6,506 nt of DNA. Source: an uncultured Kineosporia sp. (GTDB taxonomy: Bacteria > Actinomycetota > Actinomycetes > Actinomycetales > Kineosporiaceae). The notes beneath the pieces were generated by a model. It was not told where the DNA came from. It ran no database searches and saw nothing but the letters and a program-made list of their open reading frames with translations. Of this stretch, positions 1-5,533 are shown in pieces. The number at the start of each line of letters is the position of its first letter. Position 1 is the stretch's first letter. Made by a program: the position numbers and the translations under genes. Location: assembly GCA_937859855.1 (NCBI GenBank), contig CALMAR010000360.1:1-6506 (forward strand), written 5' to 3'.

Positions 1-218
1 CTTCTCGTTGGCGATGGTCGCGACACGGGCGACGGCGGCGGCGGAGGAGCCGGGTTTGCCGGAGCGGCTGGCGGCGCAGATGGTGCGGGCGGCCCCGCCG
101 GGGGGTCGGCCATCATCTGGAGCGAGCCGTAGCGGCTCCGGTGGTGAGCGAACAGTGCCTGGAGCCCGCCGGGGGCGTGGAGATCGATGCCATGGATGGT
201 GCGAGCAGTGCGGGGCAT
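1..218 (-). CDS. Putative capsid scaffolding protein, N-terminal part (cut by window edge)
   Basis: The frame opens with ATG at 218 and stays open for 72 codons to the window edge. A GGAG at 226-229 lies 7 bases before the ATG, which supports this start. The visible protein has a short N-terminal segment (begins MPRTARTIHG, then GGLQALFAHHRSRYG) followed from about residue 39 by a proline/alanine-rich low-complexity stretch. Its place directly after the portal, and a proline-rich N-terminal half, fit the scaffolding proteins of actinobacterial siphophages, which guide procapsid assembly and are then lost. A prohead protease or minor head protein could also lie here. No catalytic motif is visible. 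The third-position GC signal becomes weak after about position 100 (see findings). The scaffold call is inferred from position and composition; the existence of a gene is more certain than its function. Confidence 0.6.
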   Translation of the reverse strand, partial: MPRTARTIHGIDLHAPGGLQALFAHHRSRYGSLQMMADPPAGPPAPSAPPAAPANPAPPPPPSPVSRPSPTR

Positions 219-225
219 GGTGATT

Positions 226-229
226 CTCC
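226..229 (-). promoter_or_regulatory. Ribosome binding site of the putative scaffold gene
   Basis: GGAG on the minus strand, 7 bases upstream of the ATG at 218. It decides the start of the truncated gene at the window edge. Confidence 0.6.
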
Positions 230-235
230 GTTCTC

Positions 236-283
236 GGCGCCTGGCCGATCTGGATGGTGATGGTGGTGCCCTTGCCAGGCGCC
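236..283 (-). repeat. Perfect 10-bp inverted repeat between portal and scaffold genes
   Basis: The arms GGCGCCTGGC (236-245) and GCCAGGCGCC (274-283) are exact reverse complements separated by 28 bases. They lie in the 82-base gap between the portal stop and the scaffold start. In RNA they would form a GC-rich stem just ahead of the scaffold ribosome site. No T-run follows, so a simple terminator is unlikely. An RNA stability, processing or translation-control element is possible, or a partial terminator that sets the ratio of portal to scaffold. Confidence 0.6.
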
Positions 284-300
284 GGGCCTGACAGGTGGTT

Positions 301-1803
301 TTAGGCGGTCGCCGGGATCGGGTCTGGTTCGGCGTCGTCGGCGGCCGGTGACTGCGGGGCGGGAGGGACCGCGGTCAGAGCTGGGACCGCAGCGGCTCTC
401 TCGTCTTTCTCCTGGCGGTACATCTCCATCCATCGCGCCACCTTCGGCGGGGTGGCGCCGGGGATCATTTCGAACCCGGCCTCGACCGGGAACTTGATCG
501 CGATGAGCTTCACGATGCCGTCGATGGTCTGGGCGAACGACCGTGCCTCGGCGTCGGCCCAGACCACTTCGGACGCCACGTCGAGGTCACTGTCGCCGCG
601 GGCCCGGTTCGCCATCCGCATGACCTGCTCGAGGGACTCACCGGTCCACCGCTGCAGATCCGATACCAGCGACTGCAGGGTGGATTCCGCGCCGGCCAGG
701 GCGTCTCCGGACAGGTTGGCCATCCGGTTCAGCAAGTACTGCGGCGGGACCTGGCCGACGGCGAAGAGGTCGGACAGGAATTCGCCGAGGACCTTGATGT
801 AGTTGTCGAGGTTGGATTCGGCGAGGTCGAAGACCTTCGTCGCTTCTCCTGGGAAGACCAGTGCGCGGTCGACACCGATCCGGCCTGGCGAGCGGAGCAC
901 TGGCTGCTTCAGGCCCTGGGCGTTGAGCAGCAGCGACCCGTCGGCCTTGGTCTGGTACACCGGGTTCCCCTGGTCGTCGCGGACGACGGGGTCGTAGCCG
1001 GTGAAGACCCGCTGCCGGTAAGCGCTGAACTGCATGGCCAGCAGGGTGTTGAACCGGATCGTGTTGATCGCGTCCTGGGCTGGCATCAGCGGCTCGATCG
1101 CTGACTGCGGGATGCCGTCGGCGTCCTGCCGGTTGTCGAAGCACACGAACGGGACGTCACCCAGGGGGTGTTCGCCGCCGTCAACGAGCTGCCAGTCGCC
1201 GGTCAGCAGCGAGCCGCCGCGTTCGAACCGGGCCCAGGTGGTGGCGTCATACACCCAGGCGATGGTCCGCTGCGGCTCGACGGTGGACGGCAGCCACAGC
1301 GTGCTGACCGCCGAAAGGTCGTTGCGGACGATCTTTTTGACCGCCCACTTGGCCGTGAACGGATCCTCGGGGTCCATCTCGACGTGGACGCGCTCGCCCG
1401 ATTCAGGCCGGATCACTGGGGACTTGCGGTTGACCGGGTTGCGCCAGACCGACATCAGGCCGCGCCCGTGCACGACCATCTGGGTGTAAACGATCCGCTG
1501 CCGGGAATCGAGCTTGTTCGGCTGCCAGATCTCGTTCCAGGCGGTCTCATCAGCAGCGCCCTTGCGGCCCGTGCGGAACCCGTCGGCGCGGAGCCGCTGG
1601 ATCGGGGTGTCCATGGCCAGGGCCAGCCAGTTCGCGAGAGCCTGCTTGCGGAGGGCGAGGTACTCGTCGTTCACACCTTCGGGCGCGAACGGGAGATCCT
1701 GGACGCCGCGGTAGTAGTCCTCCCGGCGGCGCCACGTCGCCTTGTTGCTGTCGATCTCCGCGATACCGCGGGCCAGATAGTCACGGGCGGTGGTCGCGTC
1801 CAC
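301..1803 (-). CDS. Phage portal protein (SPP1 gp6-like)
   Basis: The protein has 500 residues, a normal length for the SPP1 gp6 portal family. The portal forms the dodecameric ring at the capsid vertex through which DNA enters and leaves, and it docks the terminase. Family-like features are an N-terminal helical region with a tyrosine/arginine cluster (RRREDYYRG, about 25-33) followed by DEYLALRKQALANWL (about 46-60). There is a central beta-rich part, and a long amphipathic helix typical of portal stems (NLSGDALAGAESTLQSLVSDL, about 363-383). The tail from about 470 is proline/alanine-rich and probably disordered. A longer open frame exists upstream to 2076, but it overlaps the terminase and has shadow-like arginine/proline composition. 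GTG at 1803 with GGAGG 7 bases before it is the likely start, 14 bases after the terminase stop. The stop is TAA. Assignment is by recalled family pattern and synteny. Confidence 0.9.
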   Translation of the reverse strand: MDATTARDYLARGIAEIDSNKATWRRREDYYRGVQDLPFAPEGVNDEYLALRKQALANWLALAMDTPIQRLRADGFRTGRKGAADETAWNEIWQPNKLDSRQRIVYTQMVVHGRGLMSVWRNPVNRKSPVIRPESGERVHVEMDPEDPFTAKWAVKKIVRNDLSAVSTLWLPSTVEPQRTIAWVYDATTWARFERGGSLLTGDWQLVDGGEHPLGDVPFVCFDNRQDADGIPQSAIEPLMPAQDAINTIRFNTLLAMQFSAYRQRVFTGYDPVVRDDQGNPVYQTKADGSLLLNAQGLKQPVLRSPGRIGVDRALVFPGEATKVFDLAESNLDNYIKVLGEFLSDLFAVGQVPPQYLLNRMANLSGDALAGAESTLQSLVSDLQRWTGESLEQVMRMANRARGDSDLDVASEVVWADAEARSFAQTIDGIVKLIAIKFPVEAGFEMIPGATPPKVARWMEMYRQEKDERAAAVPALTAVPPAPQSPAADDAEPDPIPATA

Positions 1804-1810
1804 GCGGCTC

Positions 1811-1815
1811 CCTCC
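1811..1815 (-). promoter_or_regulatory. Ribosome binding site of the portal gene
   Basis: GGAGG on the minus strand lies 7 bases before GTG at 1803, inside the 14-base gap after the terminase stop. It selects this GTG over the much longer upstream frame. Confidence 0.7.
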
Positions 1816-1817
1816 GG

Positions 1818-3563
1818 TCAGCTGAACCCGTACATCGCGGTGGACACCTTCTGCGGGGTGGCCGCGGCCGGGGCTCGAACGAGGCCGTCGAGAGCTGTGA
1901 CCGCTGCCTGGATCCCATCGATCCTGGACGTGGACTTGGCGCGGTCTGGTTTCACCGGGCGGATGTTGTCCAGGCCGTCGTTCTTGACCTCGACGACCGA
2001 TGCCATCCACCTCAGCACGGGGTGGCCGTCGTGCCGCATCGACCGGGACCCGAGCCGCCGTTCCAGCTCCTTGCACGCCGGGGAGAGGCCGAGGAACGTC
2101 TGCGCCACCGGCACCAGCTCGATGCCCTTCAGTTCGGCGTCGAGGTCCTGGACCAGCTGGCCGGCGTACATCCGGTCGTACGAGACGCGTTGCATGTCCA
2201 GGTGCCTGCAGTCACCGATCACCGCAGCCTTGATCGCCTTGTAGTCGATCACGTCGCCTTCGGTGGCGGTGACGAGGCCTTCGGCGATCCACTGGCCGAG
2301 CGGGACGAGGAGCTTCCGCTCCAGCTGTTCCACCCGTTCCCCCGGGACCCAGAACCGGGTCATCAGGTCGAGCACACCCGGCTCGTCGCCTTCTGCCCAG
2401 GCGGCCCAGGCGGTGAAGTCGCTGACCGCCGAAAGGTCCAGGCCACCCCAGGCGCGGCGGCCGCGGAGCTTCGCCCTGTCGACCGGGCCGGTGAGGTCGT
2501 CCCACCTGCTGATGTCGAGCCAGCGGGTCTGCTCCCGCATCCGCCGGTTGAGTGAGAGCCGGCAGAACGTCGGGAAGTACGTCGGGGTAGTCGCGGCCTT
2601 CTTGGCTTCGCGGCGCATGTACGCCCAGGTCGGTGACTTCCCCAGGCCTGGGTTGGCTTTCCGCCACGTCGCCTCGGCGAACGGGTCGTCGCTCTCGTCG
2701 GCGGCCCAGATGACGCCGTAGTGGCCGGGGTCTTGGACGACGCCGTTGGCGACATTCCTTGTGTAGGTGTGCTTCTCGTCGTAGATCGTGCCGTCTTCGC
2801 CCTCGTCGGCTGTGGTGATGAACACGATCAGCGGCTGGTCACGGGCGCCGGTGCCGGTCTCGATCGCCTCGACCAGGGCGCGGCGGAGGCGGAGAGTGTG
2901 AATCTCGTCGATGACCGCACCGGAAACGTTCAGCCCGTGCGCGGTCTCGGCGACCCGGGACAGGACCCGGAGAATCCCGCCGGTGCGCGGGACCCGGATG
3001 ACCTCCTTCAGGAGCTCGCACCGCTTCCGCGCGGCCGGGGCCGTGAGGAGCATCCGTTTGGCGTCTTCGAAGACGCGGCCGGCCTGGAGGGTGGATCCGG
3101 CCGCGGCGTAGACCTCTGCGCCCGTTTCGCCGTCGGCTAGGAGGAGGACATTCGAGATGCCGGAGCTGAGGGTGCTCTTCCCGGCCTTCCTGGCTACCTC
3201 GATCCACGCTGATCGGATCACCCGGACGTCGGCGTCGATCTCGGGGTCGTGGTAGACCCACCCGAAGATCGGCGCGATGATCCACACGACCTGCCACGGG
3301 TCGAGGCCTTCGCCGATGCGGAGCCGGACCCCGGCCCAGCGGCCTTTGGTGTGCCGGAACGCGCCGAGCGCCTTCAGCGCCTTCTGCACCCGGCCGACGT
3401 CGAACCAGGCGTCTGGGTGCTGATCGGCCTGGAACGCCAGCACCGCCGGGGCGGCCGCCTCGGCCTCGGTGATCTGTTCTTCGGTCAGGCCGAGCTCGAG
3501 CAGGGCGTCCCGCGGGACCGGCAGCTCAATCGAAGGGGTCGTCGTCGCCATCGGGGTCGTCAC
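1818..3563 (-). CDS. Phage terminase large subunit
   Basis: This is the packaging motor: an N-terminal ATPase that pumps DNA into the procapsid and a C-terminal RNase H-fold nuclease that cuts concatemers. The 581 residues match family length. Visible motifs are Walker A ARKAGKST (124-131) with K129, Walker B AVIDEIH (216-222) with D219 and E220, and the coupling motif FITTAD (248-253). In the nuclease, GGLDLS places the first acidic residue at D376, SYDRMY gives D463, and KSTSRIDGI gives D549, so the catalytic set looks intact. The annotated start GTG 3563 overlaps the small subunit by 38 bases; an in-frame ATG at 3551 is an alternative, and neither has a clear ribosome site, which suggests coupled translation. 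It resembles HK97-type enzymes (Terminase_1 family), which fits the adjacent HNH gene. The order TerS, TerL, portal is standard. Confidence 0.96.
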   Translation of the reverse strand: MTTPMATTTPSIELPVPRDALLELGLTEEQITEAEAAAPAVLAFQADQHPDAWFDVGRVQKALKALGAFRHTKGRWAGVRLRIGEGLDPWQVVWIIAPIFGWVYHDPEIDADVRVIRSAWIEVARKAGKSTLSSGISNVLLLADGETGAEVYAAAGSTLQAGRVFEDAKRMLLTAPAARKRCELLKEVIRVPRTGGILRVLSRVAETAHGLNVSGAVIDEIHTLRLRRALVEAIETGTGARDQPLIVFITTADEGEDGTIYDEKHTYTRNVANGVVQDPGHYGVIWAADESDDPFAEATWRKANPGLGKSPTWAYMRREAKKAATTPTYFPTFCRLSLNRRMREQTRWLDISRWDDLTGPVDRAKLRGRRAWGGLDLSAVSDFTAWAAWAEGDEPGVLDLMTRFWVPGERVEQLERKLLVPLGQWIAEGLVTATEGDVIDYKAIKAAVIGDCRHLDMQRVSYDRMYAGQLVQDLDAELKGIELVPVAQTFLGLSPACKELERRLGSRSMRHDGHPVLRWMASVVEVKNDGLDNIRPVKPDRAKSTSRIDGIQAAVTALDGLVRAPAAATPQKVSTAMYGFS

Positions 3564-4020
3564 CGGCCGGGGTCAGCCGGGTCCGCGCCGACGGCGACAG
3601 GCCCAGCTCAACGATGTAAGCGCGCAGCTGAGTGCGGTACTGGCCGACTACCGTTGTCCAGCCCGACTTCTGCCAGCCCCGCTCCCCGAGCTGCAGAACG
3701 CCGTCCCGGACCAGGGCCCGCTCGCCCTGATCGATCCGGGCGACGCAGACGCACAGGTCGGTCAGCACCGTCATGTCGACGACGGCCAGCCCGGCCGCCT
3801 TCTTCAGCACAGGAACGACCCGCGCCCATTCCCTCGAAGCCACCTGGCGAAGCCGGGTCAGTTCAGCCGTGGGCCGGCCGCGGCCGCCAGGGAACACCTC
3901 AGACCAGTCCGGCTCCTCCAGGTCCCCAGGTGGCAGCCGGACCGACTCCTTGATCTTCCGCTTGCCCGGATTGCCCTCACGGACCACCTGCAGCGCCGGC
4001 TTCGCGCGGGGAGCGGCCAC
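3526..4020 (-). CDS. Phage terminase small subunit (P27 family)
   Basis: The protein has 164 residues. The N-terminal basic motif VREGNPGKRK (13-22) and the C-terminal LGLSPSARTRLT (139-150) are hallmarks of P27-type small terminases. The tail after 151 is very acidic (DDPDGDDDPFD). The middle is helical, with TRLRQVASREWARVVPVL about 55-72, and would form the oligomer. Its role is to bind the phage packaging site and load the large subunit on DNA. A longer frame to ATG 4083 exists, but GTG at 4020 has a strong GGAGGT 8 bases before it and gives the expected family N-terminus. The gene overlaps the start of the large subunit by 38 bases. Upstream is a 108-base gap containing a GC hairpin. Confidence 0.9.
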   Translation of the reverse strand: MAAPRAKPALQVVREGNPGKRKIKESVRLPPGDLEEPDWSEVFPGGRGRPTAELTRLRQVASREWARVVPVLKKAAGLAVVDMTVLTDLCVCVARIDQGERALVRDGVLQLGERGWQKSGWTTVVGQYRTQLRAYIVELGLSPSARTRLTPAGDDPDGDDDPFD

Positions 4021-4028
4021 GCAAGACC

Positions 4029-4034
4029 ACCTCC
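4029..4034 (-). promoter_or_regulatory. Ribosome binding site of the terminase small subunit
   Basis: GGAGGT on the minus strand, 8 bases before GTG at 4020. It is a strong site and decides the start against the upstream ATG at 4083. Confidence 0.75.
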
Positions 4035-4093
4035 GCGCAAACGGTCGAAGCTGCGGCAGTACGAGAAAGCCCGCGGACGGCACGAGCTGTCGT

Positions 4094-4120
4094 GGGGGGC
4101 GAGGGGGATGCCCCCACCCC
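4094..4120 (-). repeat. GC hairpin between HNH and terminase small subunit genes
   Basis: On the plus strand GGGGG (4103-4107) and CCCCC (4111-4115) flank the 3-base loop ATG. Outer GGGG (4096-4099) can pair with CCCC (4117-4120) across a small internal loop. The hairpin begins just past the HNH stop on the minus strand. There is no T-run after it, so it is at best a weak or partial terminator; it may also be an RNA processing or end-protection structure. Confidence 0.45.
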
Positions 4121-4128
4121 TGGCGGGC

Positions 4129-4443
4129 CTATCGGTGGTGGCCGAGCTGGCCGCCTGCGCTGCGGTTGCAGGTGGCGTGCTCGACCCGGTCGGCCCGGGA
4201 GCCAGGGTGCGTGGCGCGGTCCTGGCTGTGGCCGGCATCGAGGGCCTGGCCGGGCAGGATGGGCTCGCCGCAGCGAGGGCAGAGCTGGCGTCTCTGGACT
4301 GCTGTCCTCTTGGCTTGGGCGGCGGATGTGTCGTGCTGGCTGTCGTAGCCGCGTTGCCTGAAGTCAGGCCGCGCATGGAGAGGGCAGGGCTTCAGGTTCG
4401 GGCATCCCGGGGTCGAACAGGGGCCAGGCTTCCGATGTGGCAT
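4129..4443 (-). CDS. Phage HNH endonuclease
   Basis: The protein has 104 residues from ATG 4443. It begins with a cysteine-rich part (CSTPGCPNLKPCPLH, 9-23) that may bind zinc, then RQRGYDSQHD (29-38), common in phage HNH proteins. The core follows: a CPRC knuckle (55-58), DAGH (69-72) holding the first catalytic histidine, and EHATCNRSAGG (88-98) holding the Asn-containing end of the beta-beta-alpha-metal fold. HNH proteins encoded next to a terminase, such as HK97 gp74, stimulate or allow specific cutting at cos, and this gene precedes TerS as in such phages. The start is 11 bases after the stop of the 88-residue gene and lacks a clear ribosome site, so it may be coupled to it. The frame extends upstream to 4515, but that part overlaps the previous gene and does not look like family sequence. 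The stop is TAG. Confidence 0.88.
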   Translation of the reverse strand: MPHRKPGPCSTPGCPNLKPCPLHARPDFRQRGYDSQHDTSAAQAKRTAVQRRQLCPRCGEPILPGQALDAGHSQDRATHPGSRADRVEHATCNRSAGGQLGHHR

Positions 4444-4454
4444 GGCGGACCGGA

Positions 4455-4721
4455 TCAGTCTTCGTTGATCGCCTTGCGGTATCGGGTTGCGGCGTACTCC
4501 GCGAGACCGAGGCATCGGTGTAGGGCGACGTCGCCGTCCCGCTGGATCATGGTGTTGGCGCTGACGCCGTCGCCGTCGTCGTTCCAGCCTTGCTGGGCTG
4601 CGATGACGATGTACTCACCGAGGACGTAGGTCTGGTTGCCGTCGTAGTAGGCCTTGACCACGGCGTGAATCGCTTCGGTGAGGAGTTCGTCTGCTGCGAC
4701 CTGTTCTGCAGTTCGTGGCAT
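4455..4721 (-). CDS. Small hypothetical phage protein (88 aa)
   Basis: I do not assign a function. The predicted protein is acidic and helical, starting MPRTAEQVAADELLTEAIHA. The middle is tyrosine-rich (YYDGNQTYVLGEYIVIAAQQ, 25-44), and a later segment is HRCLGLAEYAATRYRKA (68-84). Small proteins with a similar start are often found just ahead of HNH and terminase genes in actinobacterial phages, but this is from memory and not checked. The frame opens upstream to 4805, but ATG 4721 has GAGGAG 8 bases before it, and the added N-terminus would cross the perfect hairpin at 4740-4779. There is no signal peptide, membrane segment or metal site. It is the first gene of the apparent late operon, with HNH starting 11 bases after its stop. 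Confidence 0.75.
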   Translation of the reverse strand: MPRTAEQVAADELLTEAIHAVVKAYYDGNQTYVLGEYIVIAAQQGWNDDGDGVSANTMIQRDGDVALHRCLGLAEYAATRYRKAINED

Positions 4722-4729
4722 TGTCCTCG

Positions 4730-4735
4730 CTCCTC
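4730..4735 (-). promoter_or_regulatory. Ribosome binding site of the 88-aa gene
   Basis: GAGGAG on the minus strand, 8 bases before ATG at 4721. It begins only 4 bases after the foot of the perfect hairpin at 4740-4779, so the hairpin could influence ribosome access. Confidence 0.7.
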
Positions 4736-4739
4736 TGTC

Positions 4740-4779
4740 CTGGCCAGCCCGCTGAACGCTGGAACAGCGGGCTGGCCAG
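4740..4779 (-). repeat. Perfect hairpin with 15-bp arms ahead of the late operon
   Basis: CTGGCCAGCCCGCTG (4740-4754) and CAGCGGGCTGGCCAG (4765-4779) are exact reverse complements around a 10-base loop. This is the strongest local structure in the window. It lies 47 bases downstream of the tRNA-like gene and directly before the ribosome site of the first late gene. There is no T-run on either side. It could be a rho-independent-like terminator of the tRNA transcript without a U-tract (common in actinobacteria), an attenuator, a protein-binding palindrome, or part of the cos region. The sequence alone does not decide between these. Confidence 0.75.
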
Positions 4780-4825
4780 TGGATCGATCTCCCCCGGCGG
4801 GTCACGCTCCACCTGGTTTGATCCG

Positions 4826-4898
4826 TAGCGGGGGTCAGATTCGAACTGACGACCTCGCGGGTTATGGGCCCGGCGCGCTACCGCTGCGCTACCCCGCA
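4826..4898 (-). tRNA. tRNA-Met-like gene, anticodon CAT, initiator-like
   Basis: The 73-base minus-strand cloverleaf can be drawn by hand. The acceptor stem has six perfect pairs (GCGGGG with CCCCGC) and a T1-T72 mismatch, with A73 and no encoded CCA. The D stem is perfect (GCGC with GCGC), with G18 G19. The anticodon loop is CCCATAA on a stem with the run GGG/CCC. The T arm is perfect (GTCAG, loop TTCGAAT, CTGAC). The mismatch at 1-72 and the three G:C pairs in the anticodon stem are initiator tRNA hallmarks. Oddities are C at position 33 in place of U, a C-C mismatch at 27-43, a 6-base variable loop, and C11-G24 in the D stem rather than the purine-pyrimidine pair of bacterial initiators. 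It may be functional but divergent, or decaying. The call of a tRNA fold is firm; the exact identity and activity are less certain. Confidence 0.82.
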
Positions 4899-4906
4899 AT
4901 GACGAA

Positions 4907-4937
4907 GGCCCGGCACCCTGTGAGGGAGAGCCGGGCC
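4907..4937 (-). terminator. Two-tier GC hairpin, possible terminator or leader element
   Basis: GGCCCGGC (4907-4914) pairs with GCCGGGCC (4930-4937), and inside it CCCT (4916-4919) pairs with AGGG (4923-4926) around a 3-base loop. On the minus strand it is followed by TTCGTCATT, moderately T-rich, then the tRNA. It could end transcripts coming from the HEPN side. However, it also lies between the promoter candidate at 4982-5011 and the tRNA, so it may instead be an attenuator or a processing site for the tRNA 5' end. Confidence 0.5.
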
Positions 4938-4950
4938 ATTCTGGTCAGGC

Positions 4951-4963
4951 GCCTGTATCAGGC
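4951..4963. repeat. Short inverted repeat in the tRNA leader
   Basis: GCCTG, TAT, CAGGC: a perfect 5-bp stem with a 3-base loop. It would lie at the start of a transcript from the promoter candidate upstream. It is small and could be chance. Confidence 0.35.
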
Positions 4964-4981
4964 ACTACTGACATCGTCATC

Positions 4982-5011
4982 ACGCTAAGCGTTCGCGCAG
5001 GTCAGAGTCAA
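4982..5011 (-). promoter_or_regulatory. Candidate sigma70-type promoter for tRNA and late operon
   Basis: On the minus strand TTGACT (5011-5006) is followed after 18 bases by TAGCGT (4987-4982). Both agree well with the actinobacterial housekeeping consensus TTGAC and TANNNT. Transcription would begin near 4975 and run through two hairpins, the tRNA and then the packaging genes. It is the best promoter match I see in the non-coding interval. Confidence 0.55.
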
Positions 5012-5128
5012 GTGGGTGGCGGGGCTACTCAGGGCCCCCTAGGAGAACCAGATACCCATCCGTCCGAGATGCCGGGTCGACAGCTTGGCTAGCTCAGTAG
5101 CCGTGATGTCGCGCGGCCTGGCGTTGCA
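4982..5128. other. Non-coding part of the interval between HEPN cassette and tRNA
   Basis: No coding frame is convincing here. Besides the promoter match it holds two small GC stems: GGGGC (5021-5025) with GCCCC (5034-5038), and GGCTA (5087-5091) with TAGCC (5098-5102). Both lie downstream of the partner-gene stop on the minus strand and may help end cassette transcription. The whole gap 4722-5128 (407 bases) is also a natural place for a packaging (cos) site, though I cannot recognise one. Confidence 0.5.
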
Positions 5129-5533
5129 TCAGCCAAGTCGGTATACGTACGCGTCCTCGATATAGAGCCCAAAGAAATTCGTTCTTGTCAAGCGGATAGC
5201 GAGATTATCTGCGTCCGCCGGAACGCTAATGGCTTGCCGGATCGCATTCAGATACGGATTGGCGTCATCAATTAATGAGATGTCTGCGAGTGCGGGGAAT
5301 GATTCCGGCGAGGCTTGAATGACTTGCTGGAGGCGCTGATAACTTGTCGATATTCCGAAGGATTGAAGCTTCGGTACATGAAGCAGCAACCGCCAAACCG
5401 CCTCTTGCGCAACCCACAGCGCGGCCTTGGGCCGGAGGTTCTTGGCCTCCAGAGCCTTGATGAGCGCGTAGCCCGTGTCCATGAGGGCGCTACCGGTATC
5501 TAGCTGGGAAGTTACCACTTTGACCGCATCCAC
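5129..5533 (-). CDS. HEPN-partner protein, unknown function (134 aa)
   Basis: I do not know its biochemical function. The protein is mixed alpha/beta with a helical N-terminal part (ALIKALEAKNL, 23-33), a hydrophobic strand KAALWVAQEAVWRLLLHV (36-53), a middle segment SYQRLQQVI (64-72), and a C-terminal end NFFGLYIEDAYVYRLG (119-134). From memory, small proteins with an AALW...W.L strand and a final IEDAY.YR motif occur directly after HEPN proteins of this type in many bacteria. If so, this is a conserved partner, perhaps an antitoxin or co-effector. The GTG start at 5533 overlaps the HEPN gene by 22 bases. GTG 5518 and ATG 5482 are other options, and none has a clear ribosome site, so translation is probably coupled. 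GC is low (29 of 60 in 5161-5220), and residue 87 is encoded by TTA. No catalytic motif, signal peptide or membrane segment is visible. Confidence 0.8.
   Translation of the reverse strand: MDAVKVVTSQLDTGSALMDTGYALIKALEAKNLRPKAALWVAQEAVWRLLLHVPKLQSFGISTSYQRLQQVIQASPESFPALADISLIDDANPYLNAIRQAISVPADADNLAIRLTRTNFFGLYIEDAYVYRLG

Noticed and set aside
255..273. CACCACCATCACCAT reading as a run of histidines on the minus strand
   Set aside because: It lies in the gap between portal stop and scaffold start and belongs to no supported frame; it is not evidence of an engineered tag.
1804..2076. Upstream extension of the portal frame
   Set aside because: It overlaps the end of the terminase gene and has shadow composition. 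GTG 1803 has a good ribosome site.
1168..2244. A 358-codon open frame on the plus strand
   Set aside because: It lies wholly opposite the portal and terminase genes, whose motifs are intact. Long antisense frames are expected in high-GC coding DNA.
4021..4083. ATG at 4083 as start of the terminase small subunit
   Set aside because: The added residues do not resemble the family N-terminus, while GTG 4020 has GGAGGT 8 bases away.
3249..4629. Long plus-strand open frames opposite the terminase small subunit, HNH and 88-aa genes
   Set aside because: Arginine/proline/alanine-rich shadow composition, no ribosome site, and opposed by recognised genes.
5084..5105. GGCTAGCTCAGTAGCC resembling a tRNA D-arm
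   Set aside because: No acceptor stem, anticodon arm or T-arm can be placed around it; treated only as a small hairpin.
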